This document shows positions 57,694-64,000 of a stretch of 64,000 bases of DNA, one piece after another; within the stretch, counting starts at the first letter, position 1; the number at the start of each line of letters is the position of its first letter. Under the pieces are notes generated by a model. That model was not told the DNA's origin and did not search any database. It saw only the letters and a program-made list of their open reading frames with translations. The translations under genes and the position numbers were made by a program. The stretch comes from CAUJGQ01 sp042408665 (GTDB lineage Bacteria; Chloroflexota; Dehalococcoidia; CAUJGQ01). Location: NCBI GenBank assembly GCA_042408665.1, contig JBHOQW010000163.1:1-64000 (forward strand), given 5' to 3'.

Positions 57694-59265
57694 ATGCTCG
57701 CCGCACACTGGCCGCTGCTGGTGGCCCTGGCCGGGGTGGCCCTGGCCGGTGTGCCCACCCTCAACTTCCAGTATGGTCCGGACCAGGCGCTGTTTGCCTA
57801 CATCGGTCGCAAGCTGCTGCACGGCGACGTGCTGTACGTGGACTGGTGGGACGTGAAGCCGCCGGCCGTGTTCTGGACCTACGCGCTGGTGGCATGGCTG
57901 CCGGGCGGGGCGCGCACGGTGCGGGCGTTTGACCTGCTGGACACGCTCGTCGCCGTGGCCGCCATCTACGCCCTCGGCCGCTCGTACTGGGGTCGTGGTG
58001 CCGGAGCCGTGGCCGGGTTCCTGTACGGCCTGGTGTACGTCACCGGCTCCGGCTACTGGAATATGGCCCAGCCGGACAGCTTCATGGTGTTGCCGCTGGT
58101 GCTCGGTGTGCTGGCCTGGGAGCACGGCCGGCAGGCCGGCAGGCACGGCACCCTGCTGGTAGCGGGGGTGCTGTTCGGCGTGGCCTTCCAGTACCGGCCG
58201 GTCGCGGCGCTGTTTCCGCTCGCGCTGGTGGCCTGGCAGGCGCTGGCGGACCCCTGGCGCCGGGCGCTGGTGTCCGCGCTCCTGTTGGCGGTGGGGGCGA
58301 TCGCGGTGCAGGGCGTGGTCATGCTGTACCTGCTCCTGGGTGGCGCCTTGGGCGAGTACCTGTACGCCCAGTTTCGCTTCGCCCGCCACTACGCCGCCCT
58401 GGGCGGCCCGTACGCGTTCGACGGTTTTACCCTGGACAACTACCTGAGCGGGCTGCGCGGCGGTGTGATGTGGTTTGTGAACTCGCGCCTACTCCTCACC
58501 GGCCCGGCGTTCGTCGCCCTGTTCCTGGGCGGGCTTGTCGGCGGCGATCGAGCGCTGCGCCGCTGCGGGTTGCTGCTCCTGGCCGCGGTGATCGGGGTGG
58601 CGGTGCAGGCCAAGTTCTTTATCTATCACTGGCACATTGTGCTGCCGTTTCTGGCGCTGCCGGCGGCCTGGACGACGGTGCAGGCCTGGCGGGCGCTGCG
58701 CGCGCGCTATGCGTTCCTGCCCGCTGCCGGGAGCATGGCGGCGGCCGTGGCCGGTCTGCTGCTCGTGACGCCCCTGGTAACGGACGGCGGGCTGGGCGAG
58801 TGGCGGGACCTGATCCGCTACGTGCGCGAGCCGGCCTACCGTCCGGTGTATTACGACCGGTTTGGGCTGCGGGGGCACGGCACGTACTCGTTCAAGGCAT
58901 CGGAGGAGGTGGCGGGATACGTGCGGGCGCGGACAAAGCCGGGGGATACCGTGTTCGTGTGGGGCTACGATCCCAACTTCTATCTCGTCAGCGGGCGGGA
59001 TAGCGCCTCACGTTTCCTGTCCTTGTTGCCGCTCATGCCCACCTTCACGCCTGAGGCGTGGCGACACGAGTTTGTGCAGGAGCTTGAGCGTAAGCGGCCG
59101 GCGTATATCCTGTTGCAGCGCGGTGAGAATGCGCGCTGGATCACGGGTCGCTCGGACGATTCTTACGAGTGGGTACCCCAGTTTACTGAGTTCTACAACC
59201 TGCTGCAGCGTGAGTACCGCTTTGACCGACGGATCGAGGACTACTATATCTACGTAAGGCAGTAG
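57694..59265 (+). CDS. GT39/ArnT-like membrane glycosyltransferase
   Basis: A 523-residue multispanning protein (about 9-11 segments) with an outside loop FQYGPDQALFAYIGRKLLHGDVLYVDWWDVKPPAVFW typical of the GT-C dolichyl/ArnT group and a C-terminal soluble domain (ITGRSDDSYEWVPQFTEFY). It likely transfers sugars to lipid or protein on the outer face. An ATG at 57631 in frame would add 21 residues and overlap the lipoprotein start; 57694 was chosen to avoid that. Confidence 0.8.
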   Translation: MLAAHWPLLVALAGVALAGVPTLNFQYGPDQALFAYIGRKLLHGDVLYVDWWDVKPPAVFWTYALVAWLPGGARTVRAFDLLDTLVAVAAIYALGRSYWGRGAGAVAGFLYGLVYVTGSGYWNMAQPDSFMVLPLVLGVLAWEHGRQAGRHGTLLVAGVLFGVAFQYRPVAALFPLALVAWQALADPWRRALVSALLLAVGAIAVQGVVMLYLLLGGALGEYLYAQFRFARHYAALGGPYAFDGFTLDNYLSGLRGGVMWFVNSRLLLTGPAFVALFLGGLVGGDRALRRCGLLLLAAVIGVAVQAKFFIYHWHIVLPFLALPAAWTTVQAWRALRARYAFLPAAGSMAAAVAGLLLVTPLVTDGGLGEWRDLIRYVREPAYRPVYYDRFGLRGHGTYSFKASEEVAGYVRARTKPGDTVFVWGYDPNFYLVSGRDSASRFLSLLPLMPTFTPEAWRHEFVQELERKRPAYILLQRGENARWITGRSDDSYEWVPQFTEFYNLLQREYRFDRRIEDYYIYVRQ

Positions 59266-59315
59266 GACGCGGGAAGCGCTCCGGCGCCGCCCCGGTGCCG
59301 TCCCGTGGCCGGCGC

Positions 59316-60173
59316 TCAGCCGCGCGACTGTTGGAGGACCCATTGCTTGACCGCCGCGTCGAACTCGTGCGGGGTGAGGCCTGTGATCTCCTGGATGAGC
59401 TCATCGAAGCGGCCGAGCGTGTTGGGGCCCTCGGTATCGGTCATGATGCGGCGCACGGCGTCGAACCCGGCGCGGGCCTCGATGAAGGCCACGGCGGCGT
59501 GCCCCCAGCCATAGGCCTTGCCGGCGCCGGCCTTCTTGACGTACTCGTCCCACGCCAGGCTGCCGCGCAGGCTGCTCAGGTCCGGCGCCTGGCCGGTGCG
59601 GACGTCGGAGGCCAGTTGCGCGAATAGGGTGCGGCGCTCGCGTTGGGCGGCGGCCGGGTCGCGCACGCGTTGCGCCTCGTGATCGGCCTGCCCTTCCACC
59701 CACCACTGCGGCCTGAGCCGCCCGACCTGGTACTGGAGCGCGTGGGTGTACTCATGCATCATGAGCGGCAGCAGCGCTGGAAGGCTCTTGGCGCGACCGG
59801 CGCGCAGGTGGATGGCATATTTCTGGCTGAGGCCGAGGGCGTCCTCTAGGCCGGTGGCGTCGTCCGGGTCGATGAAGATGGTGATGCGCCGGGTGGGGCG
59901 CAGGCCGAAGTCGCGCTCGCCCTGCTCCACCGCCCGCCGGAACGCCTCGCGCACTATTGCCTCGTCCACCTGGTCGCGCACGCCGGCGGCGATGACCACG
60001 ATTGGGACGTCCAGGGCGTCCTCGGGCGCGCTGTCGGCCGCTGTGGCCGAGGTGGCCGGCGGCTGAGAGGCCGCGCGGGTCGGGGCTCGGCAGGCCTGTG
60101 CCAGCGCCGCGACGGCGAGGGCGCAGGCCAGCCAAAGCCAGGGTCGGAACGGGGACGAGCGCCGGCGGCTCAC
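59316..60173 (-). CDS. Gluzincin metallopeptidase-like lipoprotein
   Basis: A 285-residue exported protein. Signal with lipobox (LAQAC), then a domain with HEYTHALQYQVG (HExxH zinc motif) and WVEGQADHEA about 20 residues on (the second Glu of the gluzincin pattern). Peptidase MA-like families of this kind are common in Chloroflexota lipoproteins. GTG at 60173 with AGGAG 8 bases before it; the longer frame is Arg-rich and unlike a signal. Confidence 0.82.
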   Translation of the reverse strand: MSRRRSSPFRPWLWLACALAVAALAQACRAPTRAASQPPATSATAADSAPEDALDVPIVVIAAGVRDQVDEAIVREAFRRAVEQGERDFGLRPTRRITIFIDPDDATGLEDALGLSQKYAIHLRAGRAKSLPALLPLMMHEYTHALQYQVGRLRPQWWVEGQADHEAQRVRDPAAAQRERRTLFAQLASDVRTGQAPDLSSLRGSLAWDEYVKKAGAGKAYGWGHAAVAFIEARAGFDAVRRIMTDTEGPNTLGRFDELIQEITGLTPHEFDAAVKQWVLQQSRG

Positions 60174-60401
60174 GGGCGAACTCCTGCGTGACCTGCGTTC
60201 AGTATCGCATGCACGCCACCGGGCATGAGTCTCGCCGTTGGTGCGTCCCCAGTCACCTGGCCGACTGCCGCCCACCGGATGGGCTTTCCGCCCCGGCGTC
60301 TGGACCGCCTCCCGTCCGTGGGCGCTCCGGCTCACCGCTGGGGTGGTCTGCGCGCCAGGCGCGACAATGGTGCAGACAAGGTGACAGAGGCCGCGTGGGC
60401 G

Positions 60402-61004
60402 ATGCCAGAGGCCCTTCGTCCCCGCCGTCGTGCGGTTGAGCCGGTGCGGGAGGTGCGCCTGGGCGTGGACCGAGGACGGCCGGCCGTGCTGGCGGACGGG
60501 GTGGTGCAATCGGTGGCGCCGGCCGCGGCGGCGGGCGGCTACTGGGAGGCGATGCTACCAGAGCACCGCCCACGGCGGGCGCTGCTGCTCGGCGTTGGCG
60601 GCGGCACCCTCGCCCACCTGCTGGCCGGGCGCTTCGGGCCGCTGCCCATCGTCGGTGTGGACGACGATCCGCGCATGGTAGCCCTGGCGCGCGGCGCGTT
60701 CGGGCCCCTGCCGCCGTGCGTGGACCTGGTGCTGGCCGATGCCTTCACCTTCGTGGCGCCGTGCGTGGAGCGGTTCGACTACGTGGCAGTGGACCTATTC
60801 CACGGCGGGCGTCCGGCGCGCGGGGTGACGGGCCAGCCCTTCCTGCGCGCCCTGCACCGGGCGCTCATGCCCAACGGTCACGTGGTCTTCAACCTGTTCC
60901 GCGACGCGCACACCGCCCGCCGCCTGCGGCGGATCGTCGCGCGGTTCACGGTGACGCGCGTCGAACACGTACGCGACAACGTGGTCGTGCACGCGCGGCG
61001 GTGA
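60402..61004 (+). CDS. Spermidine-synthase-like methyltransferase fold, minimal
   Basis: A 200-residue protein with a class I methyltransferase/aminopropyltransferase fold: RRALLLGVGGGTLAHLL, PIVGVDDDPRMVALA, LVLADAF and FDYVAVDLFHGGRPA. It lacks the N-terminal beta-sheet domain of true SpeE (about 280 residues), so its substrate is doubtful. ATG at 60402, or a GTG at 60381. Convergent with the next gene (17 bases between stops). Confidence 0.75.
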   Translation: MPEALRPRRRAVEPVREVRLGVDRGRPAVLADGVVQSVAPAAAAGGYWEAMLPEHRPRRALLLGVGGGTLAHLLAGRFGPLPIVGVDDDPRMVALARGAFGPLPPCVDLVLADAFTFVAPCVERFDYVAVDLFHGGRPARGVTGQPFLRALHRALMPNGHVVFNLFRDAHTARRLRRIVARFTVTRVEHVRDNVVVHARR

Positions 61005-61021
61005 TGGTCGCCGGGCTGGGC

Positions 61022-61261
61022 TCAGGCCACCGGGGCGGCGCGCGCCTCCAGGGCCGCGCGCAGAGCAGCGAACAGGCGCTCGTCCTCGCCCGTCAGGTAG
61101 CCGCTCACGTCCACATCCTCCTCGGCCAGCGCGGCGGCGATGATCTCCCGCAGCATGCGCCGCTCCTTGTGCGCCAGCGACTCGTGAAAGCGACGCAGCT
61201 TGCGGTCGAACTCCTCCACGTCTTCTTTGCGGTAGCTGCGGGAGGACTGCTCTCTGGGCAT
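61022..61261 (-). CDS. Small helical protein behind dapA
   Basis: A 79-residue polar protein (EQSSRSYRKEDVEEFDRKLRRFHE, MLREIIAAALAEED) that should be mostly helical. No family. ATG 61261 with AGGAGG before it; 30 bases behind dapA, so likely in the same transcript. Confidence 0.6.
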   Translation of the reverse strand: MPREQSSRSYRKEDVEEFDRKLRRFHESLAHKERRMLREIIAAALAEEDVDVSGYLTGEDERLFAALRAALEARAAPVA

Positions 61262-61291
61262 GGCGGCCTCCTGCGCGTGGGTCGGACCCGC

Positions 61292-62188
61292 TCAGACGGC
61301 GACCGGCAAGTCGATGCGCTGCCGCGCCAGTTCGGCCCGGATCTGTTCGGCCACGGCCTCATCCGGCTCGCACAGCGGCAGCCGCGGCGCACCCACCTGA
61401 AAACCGATGTGGTTGAGCGCGAACTTGATCGGCATCGGGTTGCCGATCAGGAACAGGGCCTTCACCAGCGGCAGCAGGCGGCGGTGGATGGCGGCGGCCT
61501 TCTCCCGCTCACCGTTCAGGAACCCCTGGATCATCGTCTGAATCTGGACGCCGACCAGGTGCGAGGCGACGCTGATCACGCCGTAGCCGCCGATCGCCAG
61601 CAGGGGGAGCGTGTCCTCGTCGTTGCCGCTCCACACGCGAAAGTCCTCACGCGTGCCCTGGATGATGCGCGCCGCCTGGGCCAGGTCGCCGGACGCCTCT
61701 TTGACGCCGACGATGTTGGGGATGTGCGAGAGCCGGATCACCGTCTCGGCGGTCATGTTGGTGCCGGTGCGCGAGGGCACGTTGTACAGGATGCACGGCA
61801 GCCGCGTGGCGCGGGCGATGGCCTCGAAGTGCCGGAACAGCCCTTCCTGCGTGGGCTTGTTGTAGTAGGGCACCACCAGCAGCACCCCGTCCAGACCGAG
61901 GCGCTCCGCCTCGCGGGTCATCTCGATGCTCTCGGCCGTCGAGTAGGTGCCGGTGCCGGCGATCACGGCCCCGCGGCCGCCCACGGCCTGCTTGACCGTC
62001 TCGAACAGCTTGAGTTTCTCCTTGAGCGTCAGCGTGGGCGCCTCACCCGTGGTGCCGGCGACCACCAGCCCGTCCGAGCCGGAGTCGAGCAGCGCCCGCG
62101 CCAGGCGTCCGGCCTGGACGGTGTCGAGCTGCCCGTCCCGGTCGAACGGCGTCACCATCGCGGTCAGCAGCCGTCCGATCTCTGCCAT
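61292..62188 (-). CDS. dapA: 4-hydroxy-tetrahydrodipicolinate synthase
   Basis: A 298-residue TIM-barrel aldolase (pyruvate + aspartate semialdehyde). Schiff-base Lys in VGVKEASGD, YYNKPTQEGLF (Tyr), GTTGEAPTL and YNVPSRTG. Lysine and diaminopimelate pathway. ATG with GAGGAGG. 92 bases behind asd. Confidence 0.96.
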   Translation of the reverse strand: MAEIGRLLTAMVTPFDRDGQLDTVQAGRLARALLDSGSDGLVVAGTTGEAPTLTLKEKLKLFETVKQAVGGRGAVIAGTGTYSTAESIEMTREAERLGLDGVLLVVPYYNKPTQEGLFRHFEAIARATRLPCILYNVPSRTGTNMTAETVIRLSHIPNIVGVKEASGDLAQAARIIQGTREDFRVWSGNDEDTLPLLAIGGYGVISVASHLVGVQIQTMIQGFLNGEREKAAAIHRRLLPLVKALFLIGNPMPIKFALNHIGFQVGAPRLPLCEPDEAVAEQIRAELARQRIDLPVAV

Positions 62189-62280
62189 TGCGGGACCTCC
62201 TCTTCTGCCACCAGCCCTGAACAGCGTCTAGCTTACCACGAAGGGCGCCGCTATGGTCGGTGTTCCCTCACGCGGCCGCG

Positions 62281-63309
62281 CTACACCAGGCGGCGGGTGA
62301 TCATCGTCTCCGCGATCTGGATGGCGTTGAGCGCCGCGCCTTTGCGCAGGTTGTCCGACACCAGCCACAGGGCCAGGCCGGCGGGGTGGGAGATATCGCG
62401 CCGGATACGGCCCACGTACACCGGGTCTTTACCCGCCGCCTGCACCGGGTGCGGGTAGGCGTTGCGCTCGGGGTCATCGATCACCTCGATGCCGGGGAAG
62501 GCGCGCAGCAGCGCCCGCGCCTCCGCCGGCTCCATCGGCCGGGTGAGTTCCAGGTTGACCGACTCCGAGTGGCAGAGGTACACCGGCACGCGCACGGTGG
62601 TGGCCGCCACCGGCAGGTCCGGCAGGTGCAGGATCTTGCGCGTCTCCCGCACCATCTTCCACTCCTCGGAGGTGTACCCCTCTTCCTTGAACGAGCCGAT
62701 ATGGGGCAGCAGGTTGAAGCCGATCTGGTGTGGGTACACGCTGCCGGGGATATCCCGCGCCCCGTCCAGCACCTGGCGCGACTGCTCCGTCAGCTCGCGC
62801 ATGGCGGCCGCACCGGTGCCGGACACGGATTGGTAGGTGGAGACCACCACGCGGCGCACGGGGTTGGCTGAGTGGATTGCGGCCAGCACCATCACCAGCG
62901 GCGTGGTGGAGCAGTTGGGGATAGCGATGAGGCGTTTGCCCGGCGCCAGGTCGTCGGCGTTCACCTCCGGCACGACCAGGGGCACGTCCGGGTCCAGCCG
63001 CCACACGCCGGAGTCGTCGATGGCCACGGCCCCGTCCTGGGCGGCCAGGGGGGCGTACTCGCGCGAGATCTCGTCCGTGGCGGAGATGAACACGAAATCG
63101 GCGCCCCTGATCGCCTGCGGTGTGGTCTCCTCCACGATGATCGTCTCGCCACGCACGCGCAGGCGGGTGCCCGCCGAGCGCGGCGAGGCCAGCAGGCGCA
63201 ACGACTTCAGCGGGAACGGCCGCTCCTCCAGGATCTCCAGGAAGACCTTGCCCACCGCGCCCGTCGCGCCGATCACCGCCACGTTGTAGGTGCGTCCGTT
63301 CCCGCTCAT
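62281..63309 (-). CDS. asd: Aspartate-semialdehyde dehydrogenase
   Basis: A 342-residue enzyme that reduces aspartyl phosphate. GATGAVGKVFLEIL (NADP loop), the catalytic Cys in IPNCSTTPLV, and YPHQIGFNLLPHIG (His). ATG at 63309 with GAGG; a GTG at 63315 is possible. It feeds both dapA and the threonine/methionine branch. Confidence 0.96.
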   Translation of the reverse strand: MSGNGRTYNVAVIGATGAVGKVFLEILEERPFPLKSLRLLASPRSAGTRLRVRGETIIVEETTPQAIRGADFVFISATDEISREYAPLAAQDGAVAIDDSGVWRLDPDVPLVVPEVNADDLAPGKRLIAIPNCSTTPLVMVLAAIHSANPVRRVVVSTYQSVSGTGAAAMRELTEQSRQVLDGARDIPGSVYPHQIGFNLLPHIGSFKEEGYTSEEWKMVRETRKILHLPDLPVAATTVRVPVYLCHSESVNLELTRPMEPAEARALLRAFPGIEVIDDPERNAYPHPVQAAGKDPVYVGRIRRDISHPAGLALWLVSDNLRKGAALNAIQIAETMITRRLV

Positions 63310-63364
63310 CCTCACCCTCGTCTGGGCGTCCCGGAAGGGGATCGCATGCCGGTTTGCCCTCAGC

Positions 63365-64000
63365 CTACTGAAGATCCAGCAGCCGGTCGAGCCCGACCAC
63401 CAGCTCGGTGCGGCGCATCACCTCGCGCACGGCCAGCAGCACGCCGGGCATGAACGACTCGCGGCTGGTGGAGTCGTGGCGGATGGTGAGGATTTGGCCC
63501 AGCCCGCCGAACAGCACCTCCTGGTGCGCCACCAGGCCGGGTAGGCGCACGCTGTGGATGGTAACGCCGCCCTCCACACCGCCGCGTGTGCCGGGGATGG
63601 TCTCCTTCTCCGTCGGCGGGTGGGTGAAGGGGCGGCCGCGCGCCGCCACCATCGCGCGGGCGGTGGCCAGCGCCGTGCCGGAGGGGGCGTCGATCTTCTG
63701 GTCATGGTGCAGCTCGATGATCTCGGCCACGTCGAAGTAGCGGGCGGCGATGCGGGCGAAGTGCATCATCAGCACCGCACCGATGGCGAAATTGGGCGCG
63801 ATCACGCCGCCCAGCCCGCGCTCCCGGCAGAGGGCCGCCAGCCGCTCCACGAACGAGGGGGAGAGGCCGGTGGTGCCGATCACCGGCCGCACGCCGGCCG
63901 CCACCGCCGGCGGCACCACTCGCTCCGTCCAGGCATGGAAGCTGAAGTCCACCAGCACGTCGGGGCGGGTGCGGGCGACGAGTTGCTCCGGGTCGGCCGA
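63365..64000 (-). CDS. dapB: 4-hydroxy-tetrahydrodipicolinate reductase (start beyond the window)
   Basis: The C-terminal 211 codons. ELHHDQKIDAPSGTALATA is the conserved catalytic motif; also TGLSPS, GGVEGGVTIHSVRLPG and HEVLFGG-like HQEVLFGGLG. The N-terminal NADPH domain is mostly outside. With asd and dapA it forms a dap operon. Confidence 0.95.
   Translation of the reverse strand, partial: SADPEQLVARTRPDVLVDFSFHAWTERVVPPAVAAGVRPVIGTTGLSPSFVERLAALCRERGLGGVIAPNFAIGAVLMMHFARIAARYFDVAEIIELHHDQKIDAPSGTALATARAMVAARGRPFTHPPTEKETIPGTRGGVEGGVTIHSVRLPGLVAHQEVLFGGLGQILTIRHDSTSRESFMPGVLLAVREVMRRTELVVGLDRLLDLQ

Overview
The window is 64 kb of very GC-rich bacterial chromosome. Gene content and order point to a Chloroflexota (Thermomicrobia-like) bacterium: an alpha-helical cell-biology core with dnaG-rpoD, a topA-dprA-xer cluster, an aroK-aroB fusion, a baseplate-J-like membrane protein between alaS and ruvX, DUF3105 fused to a cyclophilin, an F420-type luciferase-like oxidoreductase and an EF-P whose tip residue is Arg. 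The assignment is inference from gene content; there is no rRNA in the window. I found no tRNA, rRNA or CRISPR array.

Bases 1-26171: the end of an IS481-type transposase, then about 26 kb in which every gene is on the minus strand. In transcription order: cupredoxin lipoprotein; CNNM/CBS (CorC-like) protein, dprA, topA, xer recombinase, aroQ, pepP, efp, xseA, xseB, PHP phosphoesterase, mgtC-like, formyltransferase, zinc-ribbon protein, rluB, cmk, plsC, ispH, DUF512 protein, glmS, SH3/CARDB protein, dnaG, rpoD, fmdB-like. A near-consensus promoter (TTGACA, 17 bases, TAGAAT) with a leader of about 300 bases stands before the CorC-like gene.

Bases 26500-36900: an accessory stretch. It holds small uncharacterised genes, a secreted protein, a SufR-like iron-sulphur regulator with a nearly leaderless promoter, then a three-gene minus-strand group: a Tat-exported lipoprotein solute-binding protein, a gene interrupted by an in-frame TGA, and a conserved protein of unknown function. 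The TGA gene reads ...GD-U-GSC... and has a hairpin of bacterial SECIS shape just behind the TGA; I read it as a selenoprotein of the UGSC family. Next come thiC with a TPP riboswitch and terminator, and an acetyl-CoA hydrolase/CoA-transferase.

Bases 37338-51263, plus strand: alaS, baseplate-J-like protein, ruvX, mltG, aroE, a membrane-anchored hypothetical and aroKB in tight succession (cell-wall and shikimate genes), a hypothetical, a methyltransferase, a 700-base non-coding region with a strong hairpin terminator and a nested palindromic repeat, a short CysS/MshC-type ligase and an SH3-M23 peptidase.

Bases 51366-64000: a CCA-enzyme-like HD protein lacking its nucleotidyltransferase head, folP, a luciferase-like oxidoreductase, DUF3105-cyclophilin lipoprotein, two GT-C glycosyltransferases, a small lipoprotein, a gluzincin lipoprotein, a minimal spermidine-synthase-like methyltransferase, and the lysine/peptidoglycan precursor genes dapA, asd and dapB (cut by the window end).

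A family of imperfect palindromic repeats of about 60 bases (core CCCTC..CCCGC..GCGGG..GAGGG, ends CCCTCA/TGAGGG) is scattered through the window. Several copies are translated in frame inside proteins (SH3/CARDB protein, DUF512 protein twice, PlsC).
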